Source: Hyphomicrobiales bacterium
GTDB taxonomy: Bacteria > Pseudomonadota > Alphaproteobacteria > Rhizobiales > Rhizobiaceae
Length of the DNA stretch: 64,000 nucleotides
Assembly (NCBI GenBank): GCA_900469955.1
Contig: UBYX01000014.1
Location: 62,001-126,000, forward strand
Reading direction: 5' to 3'
Shown here in pieces: positions 36,585-45,843 of the stretch (its first letter is position 1; each line of letters opens with the position of its first letter). The position numbers and the translations under genes are program-made. The notes beneath the pieces are model-generated. The model was not told where the DNA came from. It worked only from the letters and a program-made list of their open reading frames with translations, and made no database searches.

Positions 36585-37775
36585 TCAGACCTCTGCGGCA
36601 GATCTCAGCCCTTGCTCGAGATCCCTGATCAGGTCGCTCACGTCTTCCAACCCTATCTGCAAGCGAAGAACCGGGCCGCCGGTCGGCGGCGGAGTGACTT
36701 TCCGGTCGAACAGGTTGACGTGGAGAGCGAGACTGGGAAAGCCGCCCCAGGAATAGCCGAGCCCGAAGAGGGTGAGAGCGTTGAGGAAAGCCTGCGCCTT
36801 GCGTTTATGGTCCTCCTTCCGCTCGACGCGCAGCACGAACGAAAAAATGCCGCTCGCGCCCTTGAAATCTCGCTTCCAGAGATGGTGTCCGGGGAAACTT
36901 GGAAGCGCCGGATGCAGGACTTGCGCGACCTCCTTCCTGCTCTCCATCCATGTCGCAATGGCAAGCGCACTTTGCTGATGTCTCTCAAGGCGAACACCCA
37001 TCGTGCGCAACCCACGCAATACCTGGTAGGCGTCGTCTGGGGCGCCGCAGATACCAAGCGAACCATTGGTCTCCTTCAGTCTCGGCCAGTGCTTCGCGTT
37101 GGCGGAGACGCTACCCATCAGAATGTCGGAGTGACCGGCCGGATATTTCGTAACCCCCTGGATGGAGACATCGACGCCGAAGTCGAGTGGCCGGAAGTAG
37201 AGCGGCGTCGCCCACGTGTTGTCCATGCTCACGACGGCGTCATGTCGATGCGCAACAGCAACGATTGCCGGAATGTCCTGCATCTCGAACGTGTTCGACC
37301 CCGGCGCCTCGGTATGGACGAGTTTCGTGTTCGGGCGAAAGAGTGTTTCGATGCCCTCTCCGATCATCGGGTCGTAGAACTCCACTTCGATACCGAAGCG
37401 GGATAGCATCGTCTCGCAGAAATGCCGGGTGGGCCCATAGACGGAATCCACCACCAGCGCGTGGTCGCCGGGCGAGAGGTAGGCAAGAAAGGCGATTGTC
37501 ACCGCCGCAAGGCCAGAGGGAACCAGGATGGTTCCGGCCGCACCTTCCAATTCGTTGATGGCATCGCAAAGTGCGTTGGTGGTCGGGGTCCCGCGCGTAC
37601 CATAGGTATACTTCTGGGCGTGTGTCTCCATGATCTCGGCGGTAGGAAAAAGAACGGTCGAGGCCCGGACGGGCGGCGGATTGATGAAGCCGTGGTAGTC
37701 GAAGGGGTCGTATCCGGTGCGTACGAGCTGGGTGTTGATGCCGAATGAGCTGTCCGGCTTGCGGTCCTGGGTCAT
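36585..37775 (-). CDS. metC: Cystathionine beta-lyase-like PLP enzyme (Cys/Met metabolism family)
   Basis: 396 residues, PLP-dependent fold type I. YTYGTRGTPTTNALCDAINELEGA is near the N terminus, EAPGSNTFEMQDIPAI precedes the cofactor aspartate region (SMDNTWATPLYF), and the PLP lysine is in GVTKYPAGHSD. The pattern is that of MetC-type beta-lyases, which split C-S bonds of cystathionine or S-alkylcysteines to pyruvate, ammonia and a thiol. Overlaps the LLM gene upstream by 4 bases (ATGA). In this cluster it could liberate sulfur from S-substituted cysteines; the gene symbol is by family. Confidence 0.82.
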   Translation of the reverse strand: MTQDRKPDSSFGINTQLVRTGYDPFDYHGFINPPPVRASTVLFPTAEIMETHAQKYTYGTRGTPTTNALCDAINELEGAAGTILVPSGLAAVTIAFLAYLSPGDHALVVDSVYGPTRHFCETMLSRFGIEVEFYDPMIGEGIETLFRPNTKLVHTEAPGSNTFEMQDIPAIVAVAHRHDAVVSMDNTWATPLYFRPLDFGVDVSIQGVTKYPAGHSDILMGSVSANAKHWPRLKETNGSLGICGAPDDAYQVLRGLRTMGVRLERHQQSALAIATWMESRKEVAQVLHPALPSFPGHHLWKRDFKGASGIFSFVLRVERKEDHKRKAQAFLNALTLFGLGYSWGGFPSLALHVNLFDRKVTPPPTGGPVLRLQIGLEDVSDLIRDLEQGLRSAAEV

Positions 37776-38851
37776 GCAAATGCTTTCGGCGTGTGTTGAT
37801 ATGGAATGTCCAACTCCTGCGGCAAAAACTTCCAGCCCAGCGCAGGTGCGATCTTTTCGGCAAAATCGGAAATGATCTGGACGTATTCCTCCAGAGCGAA
37901 TTCGTAGGGCAGCTCCAGCCGAAGCTCACCGACTTGCGATAGAACGCTGTCGGTGAACAGCCTTTCGAGGATGTCGTCGGAGCTACCAACAAGGTCGCGG
38001 CTGAACAGAGTTCGACGAGGTCCCTGGGGCGAAAGCGTCCGTTCATGCCGGCTGACAGCGTATTGGCGATATTTCTCCTTGGTACTGCGATCGGCGCTGT
38101 CGGTTGGCACGATCACCCGACCGGCAGCCACACGCGAACGGCGACCTGGCGGCAGAGCTGCGCGATAGCCGGCTAACTGCTTTGCCTGCGCCTCGAAAAA
38201 GTCGTCGGAGACGTCCCCGGATGTCAGACTGCCGACCATCAGGTTGAGGCCAGTCCTGCCCGCCCATTCCGACGACCGTAAGGAGCCGCCCCCATACCAG
38301 ATGCGGTCCCGCAGACCCTTGGCATAGGGTTGTAGCCTTGCGCGTTGGCGGTTGCCCGGAGAGATCACATAGGTCTCGTTATCGCCGATGTAATTACCTT
38401 CAAGATTGGTAAGGAGTCGCTCGACGCGGGCATAGGAGAAATCGAATGTCTGCCAGTCGCCATCAAAGACCAGTGGCGCTACAAGCTCTGCATGGAGCGG
38501 CGGCCCGGCGCTGACGCCGACATTAAGGCGCCCGCCGGAGAGTGCATCCGCCATGGACAGATCCTCGGCAAGCCGGAAAGGGCTCTCATAGCCGAGTTGG
38601 ATTACTGCTGAACCGAGCTGAATGCGTTTTGTTCGCTGGCTGGCGGCAGCAAGGAATACTGGCGCGGAGGAAATCCCGTGCTCCAGATGCCGCTGGCGGA
38701 CCCAGCCGCTGTCATAACCCAGAGCCTCCCCGGCCTGGAAAAGCTTGAGCGTAGCTTCCAGTCCGCTGGCAGGATCATCGTCGGCATAGTTTCCGGGCGT
38801 GAGGAAGCCGATATGGCTGATGGAAATCGGCAGGGTCGTCATGGTGTGCAT
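37772..38851 (-). CDS. LLM-class flavin-dependent oxidoreductase (luciferase-like)
   Basis: 359 residues, bacterial-luciferase-like TIM barrel. SHIGFLTPGNYADDDP near the start, then ALGYDSGWVRQRHLEHGISSAPVFLAAASQRTKRIQLGSAVI and EDLSMADALSGGRLNVGVSAGP, the classic flavin-binding pattern. It probably uses reduced FMN supplied by a separate reductase to oxidise a sulfur or carbon centre. Sits between the second binding-protein gene and the metC-like gene. Two other LLM proteins lie at the start of this cluster. Confidence 0.88.
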   Translation of the reverse strand: MHTMTTLPISISHIGFLTPGNYADDDPASGLEATLKLFQAGEALGYDSGWVRQRHLEHGISSAPVFLAAASQRTKRIQLGSAVIQLGYESPFRLAEDLSMADALSGGRLNVGVSAGPPLHAELVAPLVFDGDWQTFDFSYARVERLLTNLEGNYIGDNETYVISPGNRQRARLQPYAKGLRDRIWYGGGSLRSSEWAGRTGLNLMVGSLTSGDVSDDFFEAQAKQLAGYRAALPPGRRSRVAAGRVIVPTDSADRSTKEKYRQYAVSRHERTLSPQGPRRTLFSRDLVGSSDDILERLFTDSVLSQVGELRLELPYEFALEEYVQIISDFAEKIAPALGWKFLPQELDIPYQHTPKAFA

Positions 38852-38899
38852 CCAGACAAGAGGACGAGCCGCGGCTACCGCGGATTTAGAGGCGAGTGC

Positions 38900-39841
38900 T
38901 CAGCTCTTTGGTAAGCCCGGGGGATTGGTGCGCGATTCCGGCAGCGCCTCTTCCGAAAGTTGCCACCGCGCCAGAACCTCGGCGTAGACGCCGTTCTTCA
39001 TCAAACCATTGGTGGCCAGAGTGAGTGCATCAGCCAGTCCCGAACCCTTGCGGGTAGCGATGGCGACGTCAGATCGCTCCGGCCAACCGGCCGACAGGGT
39101 ACCGACGCGTTTGATGTTCTTGTCTCGGGTGGCGATGTAGACGAGCTGCGCATGCGGCTGGACGATCACGTCCACCCGACCGGACCGCAAGGCCACAAGT
39201 CGGGCCGCCTCGTCGTCGTGATACTGGAGCTCGAGCGGCTTCAATCCGGCATCTACGTTTTCGTCGCTCCACTTGAGGAGGATACGCTCCTGATTGGTGC
39301 TGGCTCCAACCGTGATACGAAGACCAGCGGCGTCTTTTGGCGCCTTGATCTCCTTGATCTGGCTGTCGGCCTTCACGAAGAAGCCGTGCAGACCTTGACG
39401 ATAGGTGGAAAAATCGAACTTTTCTTTCCGCTGTTCGGTGACACCGACATTGGAGATCACCGCGTCGTACTTGCCGGACACGAGCCCCAGCGGCCAGTCT
39501 GCCCAGGCGACCGGTACCAGTTCCAGCTCCAGACCGAGGCTGTCGGCAATGGCGAAAGCGTAATCGGGATCGGCCCCGACAACCGTCTTGGCATCGGTGG
39601 CATAGGTCGCGAGCGGAGGGCCGCCCGGTGATACCGCCACAGTCAGCTTGCCGGGCGTCACAAACTTGAAGTCCTTCGGGATGGCAGCAATTGCAGCCGC
39701 GTCCGTTTCGGCACGCACGCGGCCCGCCTGAGCGGGCGAGAGGTCGAAGACGTCGCTCGTGGCCGCGGCAGGCGAGAGGTCAATGGCAGAGGCCAAGATG
39801 CCTGCGGCAACGAAGGAGAGGATCTTGCTGGGGAGAGTCAT
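38900..39841 (-). CDS. ABC transporter substrate-binding protein, family 3 (copy 1)
   Basis: 313 residues, Sec signal peptide about 1-27. SBP family 3 (polar amino acid/cystine class): GKLTVAVSPGGPPLATYATDAKTVVGADPDYAFAIADSLGLELELVPVAWADWPLGLVSGKYDAVISNVGVTEQRKEKFDFSTY in pieces. Clearly paralogous to the gene at 39902: both carry an LSPxQxxRVRAE segment after the signal, WADWPLGxxSGKxD, GASTNQExILLxW and a TNPPGLPK ending. Both likely feed the fused permease-ATPase at 40869. A terminator-like hairpin lies just before it, so it may be expressed less than its twin. Confidence 0.88.
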   Translation of the reverse strand: MTLPSKILSFVAAGILASAIDLSPAAATSDVFDLSPAQAGRVRAETDAAAIAAIPKDFKFVTPGKLTVAVSPGGPPLATYATDAKTVVGADPDYAFAIADSLGLELELVPVAWADWPLGLVSGKYDAVISNVGVTEQRKEKFDFSTYRQGLHGFFVKADSQIKEIKAPKDAAGLRITVGASTNQERILLKWSDENVDAGLKPLELQYHDDEAARLVALRSGRVDVIVQPHAQLVYIATRDKNIKRVGTLSAGWPERSDVAIATRKGSGLADALTLATNGLMKNGVYAEVLARWQLSEEALPESRTNPPGLPKS

Positions 39842-39860
39842 CGAGAGATTCCATCTAGAT

Positions 39861-39893
39861 AAAAAGGGACGCGGGCACCGCAGGGAGCCCGCG
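39861..39893 (-). terminator. Terminator-like hairpin between the two binding-protein genes
   Basis: On the minus strand CGCGGGC (39893-39887) pairs with GCCCGCG (39876-39870), 7 bp with a 10-base loop, followed after a few bases by TTTTT (39865-39861). It follows the first binding-protein gene and precedes its twin, so it probably gives partial termination or protects the upstream message. Confidence 0.7.
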
Positions 39894-39901
39894 CCAAATG
39901 A

Positions 39902-40840
39902 TCATTTCTTTGGCAGGCCGGGAGGATTCGTCTGGGATTCGCTGATAGCTTCGGCGGAGAGGTTCCAGCGCGCGAGCGCCTTGCCGTAATTGCCGTTCTT
40001 GATCTGCGCATTGATCGCCGTCGTGATGGCATCGGCAAGACCGGAGCCCTTTTTGGTCGCCACTGCGATCTCCGCAGTGAGGGGCCAACCACCGGAAAAG
40101 GTGCCAACCAGCCGCGTTTTGTTGCCTTGCCCAGCTTTGAAGGCTGAAATGGCATTTGGTCCAAGATAGGCATCGGCGCGACCGGACTGGAGCGCGAGAT
40201 CCTGCACTACGACATCGTCGTAATACTGGATCTCGGCCGGCCTCAGCCCCTTGGCGATATTCGCTTCATTCCAGCGCAGAAGGATCTGCTCCTGGTTGGT
40301 GCTGGCACCGACGATGACCTTGAGGCCCGCAACGTCTTCCGGTTTGCTGATGCTTTGGATCTTGCTGTCATTGGCAACGTAGAACCCCAGCAGATCTTTG
40401 CGATAGGTCGAGAAATCCAGCTTCTCTTTGCGCTCCTCCGTCACCGTGACATTATGGATGACCACGTCGAACTTGCCCGACGCAACGCCAAGCGGCCAGT
40501 CGGCCCAGGCAACGGGAACAAGCTGCAGTTTGAGATCAAGGCTATCGGCAACGAGCTGGGCGATATCGGGTTCGGCGCCAACGGGGGTCTTCGTATCATT
40601 GCCGTAGGCAGCGAAGGGGAGGTTCCCCGGAACCGATGCCACGGTCAGCTTGCCGGGATTGATGAACTTGTAGTCCTCGGGCAAGAGATCGATCGCCGCC
40701 TGCACCTTTTCGGCCCGTACACGGTCCTTCTGCTCTGGTGAAAGGTCGACGCCCTCGGCATGGGCGATTGATGCAAGAGCGGTCGAGAGCGCTAAAAGGC
40801 CGCTCACCGCCATGCTTAGAAGCTTTGATCTGTACGACAT
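39902..40840 (-). CDS. ABC transporter substrate-binding protein, family 3 (copy 2)
   Basis: 312 residues, Sec signal peptide about 1-28 (ending SIAHA). Same architecture as copy 1: VDLSPEQKDRVRAEKVQAAIDLLPEDYKFINPGKLTV, WADWPLGVASGKFDVVIHNVTVTEERKEKLDFSTY and KGSGLADAITTAINAQIKNGNYGKALARW, in pieces. It lies 28 bases after the permease-ATPase gene and immediately before the hairpin at 39861-39893, the usual place for a highly expressed receptor. By context it binds an S-substituted cysteine or its N-acetyl form; family 3 receptors also bind cystine and other polar amino acids. Confidence 0.88.
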   Translation of the reverse strand: MSYRSKLLSMAVSGLLALSTALASIAHAEGVDLSPEQKDRVRAEKVQAAIDLLPEDYKFINPGKLTVASVPGNLPFAAYGNDTKTPVGAEPDIAQLVADSLDLKLQLVPVAWADWPLGVASGKFDVVIHNVTVTEERKEKLDFSTYRKDLLGFYVANDSKIQSISKPEDVAGLKVIVGASTNQEQILLRWNEANIAKGLRPAEIQYYDDVVVQDLALQSGRADAYLGPNAISAFKAGQGNKTRLVGTFSGGWPLTAEIAVATKKGSGLADAITTAINAQIKNGNYGKALARWNLSAEAISESQTNPPGLPKK

Positions 40841-40868
40841 GCAACCCGTCCCTATAAGTTTGATGATT

Positions 40869-42656
40869 TCAGAGAACTTTGGCGAGGAATTCGGCGGTGC
40901 GGGGATGATCTGGTTTGCTGAAGATCACCTCAGGCGCGCCCGTTTCGAGGATGCGACCCTGCTCCATGAAGACCACGAGGTCAGAAACCTCGCGAGCAAA
41001 GCCGATTTCATGAGTAACGATGATGAGCGTCGTGCCTGAACGAGCGAGTTCCTTGATGACGTCGAGCACTTCGTTCACAAGTTCCGGGTCCAGCGCCGAG
41101 GTGGGCTCGTCGAACAGCAGGACCTTCGGTTTAAGCGCCAGCGCCCTCGCAATTGCGACCCGTTGCTGCTGACCGCCGGAAAGCTGTCGGGGATAGGCTT
41201 CCGCCTTTTCTGAAAGGCCAACGCGAACCAGAAGTTCACGCGCTTCGGCTTCCGCCTTCTCACGAGAGACCCGACGAACGGTGACAGGCGCCTCGACAAG
41301 GTTCTCGATCACCGTCAAATGCGGGAAGAGGTTAAAGTTCTGGAACACCATGCCGACTTCGACGCGGCGTTTCAGAATATCCTGTTCCTTCAATTCGTAG
41401 AGCGTTTCGCCGTCCTGCCGGTAGCCGATCAGTTCACCGTCGATGGCGATGAATCCGTCGTCCACTCGCTCAAGATGGTTGATCGAACGCAGAAGCGTCG
41501 ACTTACCCGATCCTGACTGGCCCAGAATGGTGGTGACGCTGCCAGCGGGGATGGAAAGGGTCACCTGATCCAGGACCTTCAATTGGCCGAAGCTCTTCGA
41601 GACGCCATGGATAGTGACCTCACCGCCACGCGTTTTGAACGGTGCGATTTCGGCGCGTCGCTGAGCCGACCTGGCGACTGCTTCAGTTGCCATTGGTGTT
41701 GAAGCCACCTGAGGCATGAAGCGTCGATAGAGGTTTGCGAAGATCGAGGGGGGCGGGTTGCGCAAAGCACCGCGCGAATAGTGGCGCTCGATATGGTGCT
41801 GGATGATCGACAATGCCGTGAGGATAACGAGATACCACACGGTCGCCACCATCAGGAGTGGAATGACCTCTAGATTGCGGCGGTAGATGATCTGGATCGT
41901 GTAGAAAAGTTCCGGCAGCGCCAGGATATAGACCTGTGACGTACCCTTGGCCAGCCCGATGAAATCATTGAAGGCGGTCGGCAGGATGGAGCGCATCGCC
42001 TGCGGCAAGACGATCCGCGACGCCTGGCGACCCCGGGGCAGGCCGAGAGCCGACGCTGCTTCGAGCTGGCCCTGATCGACGGAGAGGATACCGCCACGGA
42101 TGATCTCGGAAGCGAAGGCGGCCTGATTGAGAGTTAGGCCGAGCACCGCGGCGGCAAATGGCGTGATGAGCTGCGTCGTGTTCCAGCTGAAGAAGTTGAT
42201 GCCGGTATAGGGTACACCGACCGTGATCGTCTCGTAGAGATAACCGAGATTGTTGAGGATCAGGAGCAACACGATCAGCGGGATCGAGCGAAAGATCCAG
42301 ATATAGGTCCATGACACGCCGACCAAAAGCGGCGAACGGGAGACGCGCGCTAGCGCCAACCCGGTGCCGAGCACAAAGCCGAAGAAGGCGCCCAGCAGCG
42401 TTAAAAGCAGCGTGCGACCAAGACCAATCAGCACCGGTTCAGCAAAGAACCATTCGGCAAAGACATCCCAGCCCCAGCGGGGGTTGCCGAGGACGGAATG
42501 CAGCGTCGCGACGATGACGAGCAATGCGAAGATCGTACCGGCGGTACGAGCAGGATAGCGGGCCGGCACGATGCGGTAGTGGGAATAGTCGCCCTTTGCC
42601 ACGGCAGGTTTTCGGGGGATGGCCTGGACGTCGCTGAAATCTGTCGTGATCGTCAT
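40869..42656 (-). CDS. Fused amino-acid ABC transporter permease/ATPase
   Basis: 595 residues from ATG at 42656 (GAGGGAA upstream). The N-terminal permease (about 35-300) is HisM/GlnP-like, with helices at about 40-60, 78-105, 110-135, 170-190, 240-265 and an EAA loop [22 protein letters not shown]. The C-terminal ATPase (about 345-595) has Walker A GQSGSGKS, signature LSGGQQQR and Walker [12 protein letters not shown]. Permease-ATPase fusion in the polar amino acid family is unusual but known. It serves the two family 3 receptors downstream. Overall resembles a condensed cystine/S-alkylcysteine importer (TcyLMN, YxeNO). Confidence 0.9.
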   Translation of the reverse strand: MTITTDFSDVQAIPRKPAVAKGDYSHYRIVPARYPARTAGTIFALLVIVATLHSVLGNPRWGWDVFAEWFFAEPVLIGLGRTLLLTLLGAFFGFVLGTGLALARVSRSPLLVGVSWTYIWIFRSIPLIVLLLILNNLGYLYETITVGVPYTGINFFSWNTTQLITPFAAAVLGLTLNQAAFASEIIRGGILSVDQGQLEAASALGLPRGRQASRIVLPQAMRSILPTAFNDFIGLAKGTSQVYILALPELFYTIQIIYRRNLEVIPLLMVATVWYLVILTALSIIQHHIERHYSRGALRNPPPSIFANLYRRFMPQVASTPMATEAVARSAQRRAEIAPFKTRGGEVTIHGVSKSFGQLKVLDQVTLSIPAGSVTTILGQSGSGKSTLLRSINHLERVDDGFIAIDGELIGYRQDGETLYELKEQDILKRRVEVGMVFQNFNLFPHLTVIENLVEAPVTVRRVSREKAEAEARELLVRVGLSEKAEAYPRQLSGGQQQRVAIARALALKPKVLLFDEPTSALDPELVNEVLDVIKELARSGTTLIIVTHEIGFAREVSDLVVFMEQGRILETGAPEVIFSKPDHPRTAEFLAKVL

Positions 42657-42666
42657 GGCGGTTCCC

Positions 42667-43209
42667 TCACGCTGCTCCCTGCAGGGTCGCCGCGGCAATC
42701 GCTCGTTGGGCGGCGTAAGCATCAAAAGCGAGCGACTTCTCGAACGGCAGCTTGCGAATGGTTTCCGGGTCGGCTGTCGTGTCGAAGAGTGCGGAGTAGC
42801 CGTTGGTCAGGTAGAGCGCGACGGCCTCCGGCTGACGAAAGCCGGTCGTGAGGTAGATGCGTGCGTATCCCTGACGCACGGCCTGTTCTTCCAGCTCGAT
42901 CAGTATCTTGCGGGCAAGACCCTGCCGGCGATGTTCTGAATGGGTCCAGACCCGCTTGAGTTCTGCCGTACCCTCGTCTTCATGACGCATGAAGGCGCCA
43001 CCCGCAATTGCCTCTCCGTTCCGCAGAAGCAGGAGGAAATTGCCCTGTGGCGGCGCGAATACCTCCGGAGCGTAACGGTTCATTTCCTTCGTCGCGCCTT
43101 CGGCGTCGTAGAAGCTGCCGTAGCGGCTGTCGTATTCAAAGGTAAGCTCATCGATCAACGGCTTTGCCAGCGGATCAAGCGGGGTGGTGTAGATAAAACG
43201 GTCGCTCAC
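42667..43209 (-). CDS. GNAT-family N-acetyltransferase
   Basis: 180 residues from GTG at 43209 with AAGGAG upstream. The GNAT acetyl-CoA pyrophosphate loop is [11 protein letters not shown] (motif A), preceded by [11 protein letters not shown] and followed by [12 protein letters not shown] (motif B). Located between an importer, M20 deacylase and NtaA-type monooxygenase, it is a good candidate for the N-acetylation of an S-alkylcysteine (SnaB/YtmI role), the first step of mercapturate-type salvage. This role is inferred from context; the domain assignment is firm. Confidence 0.87.
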   Translation of the reverse strand: MSDRFIYTTPLDPLAKPLIDELTFEYDSRYGSFYDAEGATKEMNRYAPEVFAPPQGNFLLLLRNGEAIAGGAFMRHEDEGTAELKRVWTHSEHRRQGLARKILIELEEQAVRQGYARIYLTTGFRQPEAVALYLTNGYSALFDTTADPETIRKLPFEKSLAFDAYAAQRAIAAATLQGAA

Positions 43210-43235
43210 GGGTTACTCCTTTGGCGCATCGCTGA

Positions 43236-44423
43236 TCAGGACAGGTAGGTTTCAACAAGCCGGGCCCAGAACCGGGCGGCAGGCGCGATGATTTCGTCGT
43301 TGAAGTCGTATTGAGGACTATGGAGAGCGGCGGTGTCGCCATTGCCGACAAAGAGGTAGGAACCTGGCCGCGCCTGCAGCATATGGGCAAAGTCTTCGCT
43401 GGCGGTGCGGGGGCGGAAATCCCGCGCGATCTGTTCTGGAGCGAAATTCTGTTCCGCCACCCGGCGAGCAAGCCGGGTTTCCTCGATGTGATTGACGACG
43501 GCCGGAAAGCCACGACGGTAATTTACTTCTGCATGGGCGCCGAAGCTGTCGGCCTGGGCCCGCGCCAGGGCAGGCACCCGCTCTTCCAGCCTATTGCGGA
43601 TCGCCTCGGAATAGGCCCGCGCCGTCAGCTTCAGCTCGACACTTTCGGGAATGACATTGGACGCCGAACCACCATGGATCGAACCGACCGTCAGCACCGC
43701 CATTTCCAGCGGATCGACATTGCGGGCGACGATGCTTTGCAAAGCGGTGATGAAAGAAGCCGAGGCAAGGACCGGATCGACCGTCTCGTGCGGTGCCGCA
43801 CCATGACCGCCCCTGCCGACGATGCGGATCAGCGCCTGATCAACGGAGGCCATCGCCGGGCCTTCCACGAAGCCGAACTGGCCTGTTATGACGCCCGGCC
43901 AGTTGTGCAGGCCGAAGACGGCATCGACAGGAAAGCGCTCGAATAGCCGATCCTCAATCATCTTTCGGGCGCCGGCACCAACCTCTTCCGCCGGTTGGAA
44001 GATCAGCGTAAGCGTGCCGGAAAATTTGCCGTGCTCGGCGAGATAGCGGGCGGCCGCAAGCAGGATCGTGGTGTGCCCGTCATGTCCGCAGGCATGCATG
44101 ACACCGGGATTTCGGCTGGCATAGGTTAGATCTTCCGCCTCTTCGATCGGCAGCGCATCCATATCGGCACGAATACCGAGGCGCTTGTCGCCCTGCCCGC
44201 GGCTAAGGGTGGCGACCACACCATATCCGCCCACTCCCTCCGTGACCTCGTAGCCATAGGAGAGAAGATATTTCGCGACGATTCCCGAGGTCCGCCGCTC
44301 CTGGAAGGACAGTTCGGGATATTGGTGCAGGTCGCGCCGTATGGCAACGAACTCATCGATCGAGGCAAGGATTGCCCGTTCGGCGTCGTCGCGATGACGC
44401 GCGCCGTCAATATGGATATTCAT
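43236..44423 (-). CDS. M20-family amidohydrolase (N-acyl amino acid deacylase)
   Basis: 395 residues from ATG at 44423. Metal-site motifs: RADMDALPI, HACGHDGHT (C112, H114), FQPAEEVGAGA with the Glu-Glu pair, and GLHNWPG. It belongs to the hippurate-hydrolase/IAA-amino-acid hydrolase branch, which includes the Bacillus YtnL/YxeP (SndA) deacylases. In this cluster it would remove the acetyl group from N-acetylcysteine after C-S cleavage, giving free cysteine. A GTG 10 codons upstream is an alternative start. It lies 26 bases upstream of the acetyltransferase gene. Confidence 0.88.
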   Translation of the reverse strand: MNIHIDGARHRDDAERAILASIDEFVAIRRDLHQYPELSFQERRTSGIVAKYLLSYGYEVTEGVGGYGVVATLSRGQGDKRLGIRADMDALPIEEAEDLTYASRNPGVMHACGHDGHTTILLAAARYLAEHGKFSGTLTLIFQPAEEVGAGARKMIEDRLFERFPVDAVFGLHNWPGVITGQFGFVEGPAMASVDQALIRIVGRGGHGAAPHETVDPVLASASFITALQSIVARNVDPLEMAVLTVGSIHGGSASNVIPESVELKLTARAYSEAIRNRLEERVPALARAQADSFGAHAEVNYRRGFPAVVNHIEETRLARRVAEQNFAPEQIARDFRPRTASEDFAHMLQARPGSYLFVGNGDTAALHSPQYDFNDEIIAPAARFWARLVETYLS

Positions 44424-44484
44424 CGTCTTTTGCTTTCCGAAGGTTGGAGCCACGCGCGACGCGGCGATTTACCTCTTCAGTGCC

Positions 44485-45822
44485 TCAAGCTCGCGCCTTC
44501 TCCGCTTCTCTCGGCTGCACCTTGTAGATACTCTCCCGCCGAGGTAGCCCAAGATGATCGCGCAGGGTCTGCCCCTGCAATTGTGGATCGAAATACCCTC
44601 GCTCCTGGAGGATCGGGATCACCAGTCGAATGAAATCATCCAGGCCCTCCGCGATCACCGGAAAGCCGAGAATGAAGCCATCGGCCGCATCGTTTTCCAC
44701 CCAATCGATGATCTTTCCGGCGATTGCATCCGCGGCACCGACAAAGCCCTCGCGTGGCGTTGCTGCTTCGAGCGCTGCTTCGCGCAGCGTCTGGCCCTTC
44801 TCTTTGGCGACCCGCTTGATCCGGTCGGTCGTCGAGCGAAAGCTGTTCTTGCCGATGTCACCAAGTTCGGGGAAAGGCTCGTCGAGCGGGTAGACGCTGA
44901 AGTCGTGATGGTCGAAGAAACGGCCGAGATAAGCGAGGGCATCGTCGATCGAGATCAGGTTGCGGATGATCTGGTATTTTTCTTCCGCCTCTGCCTGCGT
45001 TTTTCCGACAACCGGGCCGATGCCGGGGAAGATCTTCACATCGTCCGCCGAACGCCCTTGCGCAACCGCCGCCTGCTTTACCCGCCTCAAGAAGGTCTGG
45101 TTATCTTCGAGCGAAATGGCGTTGGTGAAGACGGCATCCGCATGTTTGCCGGCGAGCCCGATACCCGCGTCTGACGAGCCTGCCTGAAAGAGAACCGGCT
45201 GACCCTGGAGCGAGCGCTGAATGTTGAGAGGCCCCTCGACGGAAAAGAACTTCCCCTTGTGGTCGAGCCGATGGAGCCCCTCGCGATCAAAAAACTTGCC
45301 ACTTGCCCGGTCACGCACGAAGGCATCGTCGTCCCAGCTGTCCCAAAGACCTTTAACGACCTGGAGATATTCGTCCGCGATCTCGTAACGCAGCGCATGT
45401 TCGGGATGACTGCGGCTGTAATTCTTCGCAGTGCCTTCAAGCGGCGTCGTCACCGCGTTCCATCCGGCCCGCCCCCCGCTCAAGAGATCGAGAGAAGCAA
45501 ACTGGCGGGCAACGGTGAAGGGATCGCTGTACGAGGTCGAGACCGTGCCGGCGAGGCCGATCTTGGATGTCACGGTCGCGAGTGCCGACAGGATCGTCAA
45601 GGGTTCGAACCGGTTGAGGAAATGCGGAATGGATTTCTCATTGATATAAAGCCCATCCGCCACGAAAGCGAAGGCGATGCCGGCAGCTTCCGCCTTCAAT
45701 GCGGCCGCCTTGAAAAATTCGAGATTGACGCTTGCATCGACAGGACTTTTTGGATGTCGCCAGGCATTCATATGCCCACCGGCACCCTGCAGCATGATCC
45801 CAAAACGGATTTTCTTGCTCAT
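44485..45822 (-). CDS. NtaA/SnaA/DszA-type flavin-dependent monooxygenase
   Basis: 445 residues, AAGGAG before the ATG. Long LLM-class enzyme: [42 protein letters not shown] near the start, [49 protein letters not shown], and [29 protein letters not shown], all in pieces, as in the NtaA/DmoA group. The Bacillus S-alkyl-N-acetylcysteine monooxygenases YtnJ and YxeK (CmoI/CmoJ) belong to this group, and the neighbours match. It would oxidise the S-alkyl carbon or sulfur and release N-acetylcysteine. Confidence 0.88.
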   Translation of the reverse strand: MSKKIRFGIMLQGAGGHMNAWRHPKSPVDASVNLEFFKAAALKAEAAGIAFAFVADGLYINEKSIPHFLNRFEPLTILSALATVTSKIGLAGTVSTSYSDPFTVARQFASLDLLSGGRAGWNAVTTPLEGTAKNYSRSHPEHALRYEIADEYLQVVKGLWDSWDDDAFVRDRASGKFFDREGLHRLDHKGKFFSVEGPLNIQRSLQGQPVLFQAGSSDAGIGLAGKHADAVFTNAISLEDNQTFLRRVKQAAVAQGRSADDVKIFPGIGPVVGKTQAEAEEKYQIIRNLISIDDALAYLGRFFDHHDFSVYPLDEPFPELGDIGKNSFRSTTDRIKRVAKEKGQTLREAALEAATPREGFVGAADAIAGKIIDWVENDAADGFILGFPVIAEGLDDFIRLVIPILQERGYFDPQLQGQTLRDHLGLPRRESIYKVQPREAEKARA

Positions 45823-45843
45823 CTGACTATCTCCTTCAGGAAA

